Below, one piece after another: positions 1 to 11,720 of a stretch of 64,000 bases of DNA; positions within the stretch are counted from its first letter, which is position 1; each line of letters opens with the position of its first letter. The position numbers and the translations under genes were made by a program. The DNA comes from Archegozetes longisetosus (Eukaryota > Arthropoda > Arachnida > Sarcoptiformes > Trhypochthoniidae). The stretch is from NCBI GenBank assembly GCA_018873245.2, contig JAEMBT020000008.1:11819172-11883171 (forward strand), written 5' to 3'. The notes below the pieces were generated by a model that searched no databases, was not told where the DNA came from, and saw nothing but the letters and a program-made list of their open reading frames with translations.

Positions 1-1
1 G

Positions 2-1411
2 CCTGTTGATACGAAAGCAGCTAAAGATTTGCGTCGAAGTATCTTCAACTTTACATGCACTGAACGAAAACAATGGACAAATCCATACAATAACGTAACA
101 TATGACTTGCCTGACCAAATATCAACAATAAATAGCCTTCCATTCAGCATTTTTGAGACGAGATACTCATTTGATAAGGACTTTGAGTCAACGAAGAGAA
201 CTATGGCAGTCGACGTTGGAATCGATTACAAACAGGGGATGTTTTCAGGAAGCGCTTCATACAAGAAAAATTTAGTTTCAATGCTGAATCAATCAACATC
301 AATTGCATCTGTCGATTCATTTTTCTCGGCATTTCAAGCAGATCTCAAGCCTTATTGGAGTTCTGAAATGATAAATCAAGAGTTTTTCAAATTTATCACA
401 AAAGATTTACCGAGTACTTATTATGGAAACGAGGATAAATATGATGAACTTTTCCAAACTTTCGGAACCCACTTTTTCTCGTCCGGACATTTTGGAGGAA
501 TGTATAGAATAACTTTTGAACTGAACCAAAATCTTTTAAGAACTATGCCATCAACTGAGATCGAGGCTAATGCTAAAGCAAAATTCATTAGCGAAATTGC
601 AGGCTTAACTGGAGATTTCAGCTATAATAAAGACAATATGCGCATTTCAGAACACTTCAACGGCAATTCGAAGATCATAAAAAAGCAATATGGTGGAAAT
701 ATTTTCAATGTGGAGGATCGTAACTATGAAGAATGGATCAGATCGATACCACGTGATCCGTGGCTCTTTGGTGGATATTTGAAGCCTATAAGTTACATAT
801 TTCCAGATTCTGTCGCATATAAAAAGAATGAAACAGATATGGCTGCTATTGTATATTTGGATAAAGCCTACCTTGCTGACATCAAAATAATTTTAGAGCA
901 ATTCTCTGGTAAAGTTATCGAGAAAGAAATCGGTAAAAAATTGATCTCACAAGTCGTTGAATTACAAAAAGATAAAGTTCCCAACCATGAGAATGTAACA
1001 CAAATAAGAGAATCTGTTGACAAATATTTGAAAACTGCTCGCAATACCTATGGCAGGGCAAAAATCGAAGTTCGAAAAGCTAGTGTTCGAGATTCAAACA
1101 TCATTTTCAAATTAAGTCCTTATTGTGTTGTTTTTGCTGATGGCAAAGAAATAGGTCGGACCAGAGCTGCACGAAAAACTTCAAGTCCATCTTGGTTTAC
1201 AACATTTACAACTCATTATATTAACGTTCAAAGTTCGATTCAATTCTGTGTATGGGATAAGAATGTTCTATGGAGTGACAAACAAATTGGTTGCGGCAGT
1301 ACTACAGTTCAAAATATCATTGATAAAAATCTCGAAGGAAAGCCTAGTACAGAAAATTCTTTTCGAGACAATTGGTTCGAAGTCACAATATCATGGATGC
1401 CTAAAGAATAA
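2..1411 (+). CDS. MACPF-C2 (perforin-like) protein, 5' end outside the window
   Basis: The frame is open from the first bases of the window and ends with a stop at 1409-1411, so this is the C-terminal about 470 residues of a longer protein. The first half is a MACPF domain: the family signature (Tyr, then Phe-Gly-Thr-His-Phe, then a Gly-Gly pair) is complete at roughly 455-505. The last about 120 residues, from about 1060, look like a C2 domain, with DxN-like loops, a Thr-rich strand, the nPsW pattern and a V-W-D-K strand. MACPF proteins insert into membranes as oligomeric pores, and in vertebrate perforin the C2 domain gives calcium-dependent membrane binding. No EGF-like module lies between the domains here, unlike perforin. 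No intron interrupts the visible part. An AATAAA overlaps the stop codon. A role in immunity or venom cannot be decided from sequence. Confidence 0.85.
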   Translation, partial: PVDTKAAKDLRRSIFNFTCTERKQWTNPYNNVTYDLPDQISTINSLPFSIFETRYSFDKDFESTKRTMAVDVGIDYKQGMFSGSASYKKNLVSMLNQSTSIASVDSFFSAFQADLKPYWSSEMINQEFFKFITKDLPSTYYGNEDKYDELFQTFGTHFFSSGHFGGMYRITFELNQNLLRTMPSTEIEANAKAKFISEIAGLTGDFSYNKDNMRISEHFNGNSKIIKKQYGGNIFNVEDRNYEEWIRSIPRDPWLFGGYLKPISYIFPDSVAYKKNETDMAAIVYLDKAYLADIKIILEQFSGKVIEKEIGKKLISQVVELQKDKVPNHENVTQIRESVDKYLKTARNTYGRAKIEVRKASVRDSNIIFKLSPYCVVFADGKEIGRTRAARKTSSPSWFTTFTTHYINVQSSIQFCVWDKNVLWSDKQIGCGSTTVQNIIDKNLEGKPSTENSFRDNWFEVTISWMPKE

Positions 1412-1673
1412 ATTGTTTAAAATTATTTGGAGAGTATTGTTTTTTATGAGCTTACGAGAAATATTTAATTTCTTGGAAGCTCATATTTTTCAACCATCAA
1501 TAACAGATTTATAGATATTAATATTTTTAATCTATTAGTCGACTCTTTAATGTTATAATTGGAAATAGTTTTCTTAATTTATTTTGTATTCGATTATTGA
1601 AAATATTGAAAATCCAACCAATTTTTGTACCAGTAATAGTATCAAGTAAACAATAATTAGTTTAGATTCTTCA

Positions 1674-3017
1674 TCATTTACTTTCATGAGTAAATTTTTC
1701 CATTTGTAGATCTTTAACATTTATAGCAATCAAGCCTTCATTGGAAGATATATTAATTTCAGATAATGTGATATTATCAAGAGGTGATTCTGGTAGCCCT
1801 ATCAGTTTCGTCGATTGATGAGCATTTCCGCTCATTTTACTAATAAGAATATTCCTGAAAACTGGAGTACTTTCAGTGATAGGCTCGGGCTTAGTTAAGT
1901 TCAAAGTTTTATACTTATGATCGTATAATTCAATCATAATCCCTTCTCTTTTCATATCAATCATATGAATATCGCTCATATTAATATCCTCAACAATACC
2001 TCCTCTATCTCGCATGGCTTTGATAAGAATGCCACGATCTGTACCATTAAAAAGACAGTTAGTGACCGTGACATTTTTTACACCACCTGATTGTTCACTT
2101 CCGATGGCAACACCACTAATGCCTTTAAACATTGTGCAGTTAGTGATCAATACATTTTCTGTCGGACGTCCGATGCGTCTTCCCTGAAGATCGCGACCAG
2201 ATTTAATAGCAATACAATCATCGCCGACATCAAAGGTCACATTAGAAATGAAGACATTCTTACAAGAATCGGGATCAATACCATCGGTATTTGGTGAAGT
2301 ATATGGGGCTTCGATTGTGACACCAGTTATGCTTACATTCTCACAATAGACCGGATTTATGTTCCAAAATGGACTGTTTTTGATAACCACATCTTTAATC
2401 ACAATATTTTTTGAGCTTAGCGGCTGTATAAAAGGTGGCCGAAGAAATCCCAAGTGAGCTCTGGCTTCAGAGTCAAAATACGTTTTCAATTCTGTATAAT
2501 TATTGACTCGAAAAAATTCTTTTTGGTATTTTGAATCTCTGGCACCAGTTTTATGATATTCGTTATCCAATTCCTTCCAATAGTTCCACCAATGCTTGCC
2601 CTGTCCGTCAAGTATTCCCCGACCTCTTATTGTGATATTTTCTACTCCATCCGCATATATGAGTGGAGAAAAACTTTTCAGTTCTGTTCCTTCCCATCTG
2701 ACTCTAACCATTGGTAAGTAATCCTCAAAGTCATCACTGAATCTAATGGTCGCATTGTCCTCCAAGTGAAGAATTATATTGCTTTTGAGATGTATTTTTC
2801 CAGTCAGATACTGTCCGGTTGGGAAATATACAGTTCCGCCACCTTTCCTAGCGGCTGCATCGATTGCCTCACTGATAGCAGAACTACTTTTGTTGACTCC
2901 TTTCAAATCTGCTCCGAAGTTTGTCACATCAAACTTCTTTTCAGACTTACAAATATCTAATAAAATAAATAAAATGAATGCTAATAAGCAGATTTTGTTA
3001 TGAGTTAAGGAGTTCAT
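1674..3017 (-). CDS. GH28 polygalacturonase-type pectinase, secreted
   Basis: This 447-residue frame has no introns and starts at an ATG followed by a hydrophobic leader (residues 8-20), so the product is probably secreted. The right-handed beta-helix motifs of glycoside hydrolase family 28 are in order: NTDGID at 243-248, GDDC at 265-268 and R-G-I-L-I-K at 328-333, giving the catalytic aspartates and the RxK substrate-binding pair. The usual GHG histidine motif is replaced by SGVAIGSE at 301-308, a form known from the plant and bacterial exo-acting-like branch. The enzyme would hydrolyse galacturonan or a related pectic chain outside the cell. It lies between an animal MACPF gene and Dlg5, so it is chromosomal. 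Many N-glycosylation sequons fit eukaryotic secretion. Acquisition by horizontal transfer is inferred. Activity on true polygalacturonan is uncertain because of the missing histidine. Confidence 0.9.
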   Translation of the reverse strand: MNSLTHNKICLLAFILFILLDICKSEKKFDVTNFGADLKGVNKSSSAISEAIDAAARKGGGTVYFPTGQYLTGKIHLKSNIILHLEDNATIRFSDDFEDYLPMVRVRWEGTELKSFSPLIYADGVENITIRGRGILDGQGKHWWNYWKELDNEYHKTGARDSKYQKEFFRVNNYTELKTYFDSEARAHLGFLRPPFIQPLSSKNIVIKDVVIKNSPFWNINPVYCENVSITGVTIEAPYTSPNTDGIDPDSCKNVFISNVTFDVGDDCIAIKSGRDLQGRRIGRPTENVLITNCTMFKGISGVAIGSEQSGGVKNVTVTNCLFNGTDRGILIKAMRDRGGIVEDINMSDIHMIDMKREGIMIELYDHKYKTLNLTKPEPITESTPVFRNILISKMSGNAHQSTKLIGLPESPLDNITLSEINISSNEGLIAINVKDLQMEKFTHESK

Positions 3018-3143
3018 GGTTCACTCAATTAGACCCTTAATGAAGACGAGTTATGATGAATTTGCTTTTCTAATCACTAATTTTTAAGCTTTAATCATCA
3101 TTTGTTAGTTTTCCCACATTTCGTTTTTACGGGAATATGAGCA

Positions 3144-3210
3144 CCAATCTTGTTCACTTCTTTCAAATCTAAGCCAAGTTTTATAATGTGTATGAAGTTT
3201 GCTTTTGTGC
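3144..3210 (-). pseudogene. Decayed fragment of a second GH28 gene
   Basis: Read on the minus strand, this stretch encodes a short peptide with D-L-K-E-V-N-K that aligns with the first helical rung of the intact GH28 gene just downstream (G-A-D-L-K-G-V-N-K, residues 35-43). The nucleotide match is clearest around the shared ctttcaaatct. The reading frame does not continue on either side. It suggests a tandem duplicate that was lost. The match is short, so chance similarity is not fully excluded. Confidence 0.45.
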
Positions 3211-3786
3211 AGCATATCAATCAGAAGGATTAAAAGTGATATATAAATGGAAATTTACTTAAATTTAAGCTAAATTTTATTATGTTCTCCAGAAGGTATA
3301 GACGTCTTTTGAATTAAATACTAGATAAATTTGAGTCTATAATAAATATTTAGTCATTAGACACTACATTTCGTGACTAAACAATCAAACATTTATAGGA
3401 TTTTCAATTAAACTTATAACTTTTAGCAAACTTTTAAAGGACTTAAAACTCTGTTGTAATAAAACGCGAACATTTATTTATTGAAAATTTGAGCCAATTT
3501 TTTTAAGGATGTCTTTTCAAAGAATTAGCAAATTTTCAGAATTGTTTCAAATATTTTAATAAATAAGACGAACAATCAGTTAATTAAAATTGAATTTTAA
3601 TAAAGTTCATTGATAAACAGTATCTATATTCAAAAGATTTTAAAAATCATGTCAAACATTTAAAACCCTTCCAAACAATTCATTGAATCACTTAATCTGA
3701 CAGTAAATAAAATTATTTAAAGTATAATAAAAACAACATTTTCTTATAAATAAAAACATCTATCAATCAAATAATTAACTTTAGAA
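3211..3786. other. Intergenic, GH28 5' side to Dlg5 3' end
   Basis: AT-rich sequence between the GH28 start and the Dlg5 stop. A TATATA-type sequence at about 3239-3246 on the minus strand lies some 220 bases before the GH28 ATG and could be a distant promoter element, but this is weak. No gene is seen. Confidence 0.4.
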
Positions 3787-6700
3787 TTAGACCCAAAGGG
3801 CTTTGTTTTGCTCTTCGTCGACGAAAGTCTTCACCTGAGTGCACATGTAAGAAAGATTAGAGCCTGGAATTGTGACTGCAATAAAAAATACAAATTAATT
3901 AGTTTTCAATTATCAATTCATCTTAATTAATCAACTCTAAACGAATGGCTTAGCTGCTATGCTATTAAGCATAGTACTTATTCTGTTCTCTCATAACTCA
4001 ATTTAATTGTTCGAAATTCATGCTAACCATTAATCAAATCCTTGTATTCGCTTTCAATCTTAAGTGAGTGCTCGTACATCTCTTTAGCTGCTTTTGTTGT
4101 CAATTTCTCATTAGGATAACGATGATCATCTTTGATCTCTCTATTGATTCGAATCAAATATAAGATTAAGATTAATAAGAGTTAATTGATTTAAATAATA
4201 AACTAATCAAGAATTATGTCTAACTTTATTTGTTTCGTCGATTTGAACTTTAAGTAAACAACAACGGGATATATTTGACATCTATTTAATCGTTCGACCG
4301 AAGTCGGACTGACATCAAGAAGTGCGTGAAGATTCTGAAAAGAAAACAATAATTGACATGATAACACGATAACCAAAAACTTCAAAACCAATCCGAACCT
4401 TATCACAGATTTCCTTAACGGCCGAAATTGTAGTGCATTCAAAATGAGAGCCTCTTCTCCTATAGTCAACTAACTTAAGTTCTTGAAGCCATCGCTCCAT
4501 CATTTGCTGCGATCCACGCATCACTTCGGGTACACATCTCTGAAAAGTTTGTGGGAAGTCTTGTTCTAATCTATCGAATAAGACTTCCATAAGTGGGCCA
4601 ATGATTATCACAGGACGTGTTGTCTCATAACTAAGTCTCTCGACTCTAATATAAGTTGGCGGCAACAGTTGGTCCATAGTTTCGGCAGTTATAGCGCCTG
4701 ATTCGCTGCAACTATTGATAGAAACATCCGAAAAACTCGCCAACTCTTTGGTGCTCTCTCTCGAACTACTTCTTTGGTGATTATTCTTACGTCTTCTAAA
4801 GAAACTTCTGCGGGCAGAGGTAACACTTCGGGCCCCGTTCTCGCCAGAATTGTCAGTCAATGAGCGACGCATTAATAATTCTTCCTCTACTTTGTATTTG
4901 CTCGGAATGACTCCACACTTGACTTTTTGTCCCTCTTGGTCTACAAGCCACGCTCTCCAAAGACCAGGCACTCCATTAAACATTGTATTGTCCACAAATA
5001 GTATGTCGCCCTTCCGGAAGGCCAGTGAACCGTCAATTGATGGTCGATCAAAGGCTGCTCTTATGTAGAACGAGTCACCCGTGTGCTGATCTTGAATCTC
5101 AATATATCCTTAATTTTGATTGAAAATCAATTTTACAATAAATACTGATTTGATAAATCAATTAATTGCTAATTCATTTGACTTACTCTCCATATTGTAT
5201 TGAGCGATAAGAGTGACTGTTTCGGCAGGTTTTGCTAATTCAATGGCTGCTTCTTCAGCAGTAGCGTTTCGAAGGTCAATCCCGTTGTACTGTTAAAACA
5301 ATTGAATTTTCAATCAATAAAAAAGTTAATTATAACTTAAATAAGTCCCTAGAATTTTAGCAAGTTCTAAGAAATCGAGTCACATATTCATATAAGTTTG
5401 AGATTTTATGAACTTTAGCTGTTCATACATTAGTTGTTAATAGTTGGGTTAGGTTAGGCTAAGTCCTATGTTTAGAGTCTCAATACATTTCTGAATAATC
5501 CCTAGACCTAATGATTTCACAATTATTTTTTCCAATTGTTTCAATGATTTTCTCTGTTTATTGTTCTATTCAAAACTGAAAGTTTGAAAAAAGTTAACTA
5601 TTTATCAAACTTGTTTTTAGCAGAATAATGAACAGGGAAAATCATTTAAATAATTGCAAAAAGTAGTTAATCGTAAGATCATTAGGTATAGAAATTTTGC
5701 AGAAAAGTATTGAAACAGAAATCAATATGAAGGAAGAACTTCAATTATCAACTATAGTCAGAATCAAGTCTCTAATATAAAATAGGATTTTTTAAAAATT
5801 TTACTCAAATAGATGAAAATTAGAATTAAACAAAATTACCTCAAGTATTTGATCGCCAGGTTTGAGACCATTTGGTCCATTGGCCAGTGAGTCATCACGT
5901 ACTGAATGAATGAAAATTCCAACAGCATTGCCGCCAAACAAGCTGATACCAAGATTGGAAGTGGTCTTTTTCAAGATAATGCGTCGCGGTTCACAAGCAT
6001 TCGATGACTGCTTGAAAGAGTTGGACGATTGTCTTTCGTTAATTGAATAATTAGTAATAGTCTTTTCTGTATTGCGGCTAGCATTGGAGGCACTTCTAGA
6101 GGCAGCCTTCGATCGGGTCAGAGTCGAAGTGGCAGAACTTGGAATGTTTTCCTCTTCATTATTAGCATTAGTTCTAACAATAATCGCTTTATTTGACGGT
6201 TCAATGGGTGAAGACTGAGGTGTCGAAGTTGAAGTCGAATCATTAGCCCCGGTCTCGTCCTCGTCAGCATCATCCATGTCCTCGTCTTCATCTGCGTCTG
6301 CATCCTCATCATCAGAATCTGCTTCTTCAGTCTCTTTATATTTATCTGGATTGTACTGAACGAGCATTCGAATAGTGTCGCCGCACTGTCTCAACACATT
6401 TGCGGCCAACGAATAAGTAGCGTTTCTCATATTAATGCCACAAATCTCTAGTAACTGATCTCCAACAAGAAGTCCTGCCTGAGCTGCCAAACTATTTTCG
6501 GTGACTCGCGAAACAAACACACCTCCAGACCCGTGTGTATCACAATCTATTTGAATGCCCAGAGGGGCAGAACTTCTCTCTATATAAATACTTCTGACAT
6601 CACCTGCTTTTGCGGTCCTATCGATCCCATTTGAAGATCCCGAATGAGGGCTCAGCCAATCGACGTGGTAACTGCACGGCATAGGACTTCCACGATCTGA

Positions 6701-9700
6701 TAGTATCGAAGACGAAGCCTTATCTATAGAACTGGTAGACAGTTTGCCTCCCGAAGACTTAGAAGTGACCGACGGGTTCGAGGGTATCCGAAATCGTTGA
6801 TTGCGTTTGGGAAAAGTGGATAAGCCGTCTATAGGAGAGATGGCAAAATTGTTTTCATCGCTTCTGTAGCGACCAGCATTGCTATTAATACTAGAGTGAT
6901 GTAAATGGGACTGATGTTGATGTTGTGGCGCAACCAATCGTTTAGATTGAATACTGTGAAAGTGGCCACCATTCGCACCACTCGTCACTATGTCCATACT
7001 GTGTGAAGGCGATGGACCACCAAATAGACCTCCGCTATATTGCGTAGGAGACGGCGAAGGAGTAATACTATATCTATTAAGATTGTCTTTCACAGTATAG
7101 GGTCGACTATTTCCTTGGTATGCACTGACCGATCGAGAGTGCGATAGTTCATGCGATTGGTGTTCACTGCTACTTAGCAGTGAGTCGCCACTTCGAGAAA
7201 TGTACGGAGAAATTAAAGTATGCGGTGAATTAGTCGAGTGTCTGATTGTTGTTTGAGGTGTGCCTCGAATTATATGCGAATTAGTTGGGAAGTGATTGTG
7301 ATGTACGTGCAATAGACCTGTTTGTGGGTGTGATATACTGTTTATTGCATAGTATGGAAAGGATGTCGAGTTCCTGATCGGAGGAATCGGAATATTGGTT
7401 GGGGTTGGAGAACAGGATTCGTATTGCGAATGGTCTCCAGTTAATGATAATGTTGTTGGACTTATAGCTTGTGTCACATCTGTCAGCACGTCGTGCACTG
7501 AATGTGGTCGGGCCTGCTTCACGTGCGATCTGTTCTTGTAATAGTCGAAAAGATTTTTGTCTTTAGTTTGAGCTGAAACTACCGAGTAGTCGAGCGGTGA
7601 ATTGGCGATAGTTTTGAGCGGACGATAGATTTGGTCTGATGTTTCAGCCTTTGTAGAATTGTATGATTGCGATGGAGGAGACGGTGAAGAATAGATGGGC
7701 TTTTGATTCATGTTTGTATTTAATGGTACTGATTGTAAGTTTGATGAACGATTAGATAGTGTTGAGTTGCGTTTCGAGTGATTCTGATAATCGATCAGAG
7801 CCGCCTCTGACGCCGGTTCGAAGATTAGAAAACTCGATGGAGTCATACTTTCATCTTTGGAAGACTGTTTCGATTCCGTATTAGTTGTTGTTGACTGCGA
7901 TATGCTGCTAGTTGTCACCACTTTTTCCGACTTAGGGTTCAAATTGGCGAATATTCCCAACGATTTTCTTTCTTTACGCTTTATCGGATGCAAAGTCATG
8001 ACTGCGTTGACGTTCGAATAGTTCTGAAGCGATGGCTGCGGTGGGTGTCCTCTGTATTTAGGCCAAGTTCCTCCATTTTTCTCTTTCTTACTTTTAGAGG
8101 ATTTGCTATACTTTCCATTACCGGTACATGGTTTTCCAGCCGAATACTTATCCAGAACTTTGTCCAATTCGGCTAATGTCTTAGTTTCGTCTTCACAAAA
8201 GCCCTGACATTGTTGCTTGGGTTTTGAATTCTGTTTTCGGTCGCCAAATATCTTATTGTATGCTTTGTCAAGAAGTGTTGGCGCTGGAGGTGGAGATTGT
8301 GTGACATCATGTCCGGGTGAGGAAGACGTGGAAGAATTCGAGAACGAAGATATCATACCCTTATTAGTGGCACTAATTATGGCTGAATTTCGTTCGCCAT
8401 TGGCTCTTGAAAGTGACTGATAGCCTGAAGGCACTGGTGGTCTAACTGGAACTAGTAGCGAGTCATCGGTTTGGGAACAACACGAAACCATTTTTCGTTG
8501 TCTTTCTCTCTGATGAGAACTCTTTGAATCACTCGATTCGCTACTAGTTTTTGAATTATTTACATTCGAAGAGTTAGTGTTCGGTTGCGAACAATTATTA
8601 ACATTCTTCATAATTTGTAAAGTAATATTCGTTGACGAATGAAGTGTTTGCATAACGTCAAAGCTTGAAATTCCATCAATAGCTTTGCCGTTGATATAAA
8701 GAACTCGATCTCCAATTGCAAGATTACCTTCTTTTGCTGCAACAGATCCAGGATTGATTCGACTAACATAATAACCACTTTCTAAGACTATTCCATGCTC
8801 TTGACCATTATCTACATTAAAATTGATTGTCTGTACAAATCTTGTGGCCCTTTTCCTCTGTAGAGTCAAATTGACCTGCAATTCATTTTTCTTCAGGGAC
8901 TCATTTGCAAGCTTTAGATCGTTATTCATCAAAACATCATTAACTTTGAGTAGACAATCATTGACTTTGACTTTTCCATCGGCGATACTATCCTTAATAA
9001 CATTTGAAATAAATAAAGACTTTTCATCACTGCTAATCTTAAATCCCCAATCGTTCGACTTAAGTTCTTTCTTAAGAAACACATCAATTGTTTCGATTTC
9101 AAACTCTTGCAAATCGGCGTCAATCGCCGAATCTCTACTACTATTATTAGTCCCAAACTGAGAATTCTGTTGCTGTTGCTGCTGCTGAGCCTTATGTCTC
9201 GATTCCTTCTCGAGCTGTGCTTCAATTTTTTCCTTCAATTCCTTCAGCTCCTTCGAGGCCTCATTTCGTTGACGCTTGATATCATCCGAATCTCTTAGAG
9301 CTTCAGCTAAATCACTAACTGCTCGATCTCTTTCACGCCTCAATTTGTCACATAAAGTCCTAATGCTTTCTCTCTCGAGCACAATCTTATCTCTTTCACT
9401 AAAAGCCCAGTCACGACGTCTTTTACAAACTTCTACTTCTTGTTGGGCTTCAATCAGGTCGGTCTGAAGTCTTTCCATTTGTTTTCTAAGCGATTCGATC
9501 TCAGTATTGGCCTGATCTATATTATCGAGTCTCGTATTACTGCAGAGTTTGTTCTGTTGATGACTGAATGTCGAAACTGAGCTATTGCTAGAAGCAGCCG
9601 ACATATGGTTTGACTTGATTAGGTCGCTATTAGTGCTCTTTGACATGACTTGAGCCCAAGAAGAAGAAACACCAGACGATGATGAGCCCCAGAAATTGTG

Positions 9701-11720
9701 CGCTGATCTCGAAGGAGATGTCGGAGAAGTTGCCTCATCGTTAATACCTGAACGTTGATTGGATTTAAATTTAAATTAGTATTAGAACTAATGTCTTTGT
9801 GAAAATTTACTTTTTAATTAGATTCGATATTAGATTTTCTTTAAATTAACTCTTTTTAATCAGAAACTCTGACCATAAGTAAAAAGATTTAAATTTTGAA
9901 GAGAAATTTTGAGCTTATGAAAAAATCAACTAAATGACTGATCATGATATAATTTATAACAGCTGTATAAAATCGGCAGTTAATATTCATATTGTCTGCA
10001 GGCGTCAAAAGTAATTCAAGATTTAGTGCTTCTAGAGATTTGATGATTGCGGCTCTTTACATATGCAAAAGTACTAAAGTGTTATCTAAGCAGTAAACAT
10101 ACAAAGTAATTTTATAGAACTCATGAAAAGAAATAGAAATTAAGTCTAAATTTATTATTTTGACAAAGATTAGATTTAATAATATCGATACCTGTTACAT
10201 AATCGCCATACTTTTCCCTCAGATCATTGCAAACCTTGAGAACTCGATCCCTATCGAAGAGAGCAGATGCTATTTCTCTCTTCAGGCTTTCGATCTCTTC
10301 TAACATCACTTTCTTATCATTTTCCAACTGTTTGGACCTCTTCTGCATCTCTTGCTGTTCTTCTTGCAATTTTTCAATCTCTTTATGAACAGAATCTCTT
10401 TCAGACATAATAAGAGAATATTCCTGGACGGCAGCGTTACGTTCTTCAGTGAGGCGTGCCATATCTTTAGTTGCTTTGATCCTGACAGCCATCGCTTGAT
10501 TTATTTCTTTCATAGCTTCATCTCTTTGTTGCTGAACCTTAGACAACTGTTCCTTAAGCTCATTGTTTTCGCGCAAGGCTTTATCCCATTGCCTGATGGC
10601 AGCCGTGCACTGCTGCTGAAGACCATTTCTCTCACGAATTGCCACATTTCTCTCTTGTATACAATCCTCAAAACTCTTCCTATGCCTAAAATTTTGAAAA
10701 AAAATCTTATTAATCGATCTTTAATTTTGATGTGATCTTAGAGTATTGTATTAATTTTCGGTCGTAAAGACAAGATATGAAATTTTCTCGGTTGAAAATG
10801 AGTAGAATGCAAGTTGTGGCCACCCATCAAGTTATTTAAGTCTCATTAATTTTCTATTATTTTTTTCACTGAAAATACTTTTGAGTATTATTGAACACGA
10901 GCCAAGGCTTAATGATTGTTAACTAACTTTTGCATGACTAGAACGTGAGGGCGTTTTATAATAACAATCACTTGATTGAGTACTCACTTAAAGCAAATAA
11001 AGTATTAATAAAAAATATTTAAGAATAAAACAATAAGATTCAAAACCACTTTCATTGAGTAGTTACAACTCGGAAACTATTTCAGAGACGAAAATGTTTC
11101 GTATTGGGCGTTTAGGACCAAAAATTGGCAAAAATGTTAAATGTTTACCTAAAATTTTCTTCTTGTGCTAATTCAAGTTTTGAGACATAGTCACCGTGAG
11201 ATCCAACCAAGTCAGAGTATCGCTTTCTCAAGGATTCATATTCTTCTTTAAGTGTCTCATACTTTCTAATAAGGCTTTGATAATGTCGTCTAATAGTCTC
11301 ACTTCCAGACATAGAATACCCGATATTTGCTGAATCATTAATTAATGAAAGTTCATTAGCTGTCATCACTTCGAGAGCATTACTATTATGTTTCTCATTT
11401 ATGGAGTCGTGTTTTCTCAGTTTCACTGAACCCGAACCACTCGAATGCTCCTTATTTAATGATTTATTATTAGCTGAACTGATGTCCGATGTGTTCGGAT
11501 TTCTATCTAATGAAGATCTTTGCGAATAATGCTGATGCTGTTGTAGTGGTAGTGAAGATAATTCTCGATCCATGTTGATAATAGTGCTGCCAATTGAAGA
11601 ACATTCATAATTGAGTGAACGATCACTTATGTTCACATTTTGATTGTTAGTCAGACTATTGAGACTTGTGGCCAAAGCCAACTCTCCCAGTCTTCGCAGG
11701 TATTGGCGATCGCTTTGAAA
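3787..11720 (-). CDS. dlg5: Dlg5 (disks large homolog 5) MAGUK scaffold, 5' exons not found
   Basis: Eight exons join in phase: 11149-11720, 10192-10685, 5840-9747, 5187-5289, 4399-5108, 4225-4334, 4028-4140 and 3787-3875, giving 2032 codons and a stop. All introns are GT-AG. Domain order is coiled coil (first two exons and the start of the third, including the highly conserved RRRDWAFSERDKIVLERE block), PDZ1 and PDZ2 (about 8600-9110), a long Ser/Asn/His-rich disordered region, PDZ3 (about 6340-6600), an acidic Asp/Glu tract (about 6250-6330), PDZ4 split over the 5840/5289 junction, SH3 (start of the 4399-5108 exon) and a guanylate-kinase-like domain ending at 3787. Dlg5 is a peripheral scaffold at cell junctions and polarity complexes; its GK domain is expected to bind proteins rather than make GDP. 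Exon 11149-11720 begins at a splice acceptor, so the N-terminus lies further upstream and was not located. Confidence 0.95.

Noticed and set aside
5445..5465. GGTTAGGTTAGG-like stretch as telomeric repeat
   Set aside because: Only two or three units occur inside a Dlg5 intron; similar short runs at 13953 and 39818 are dispersed and not telomeric arrays.
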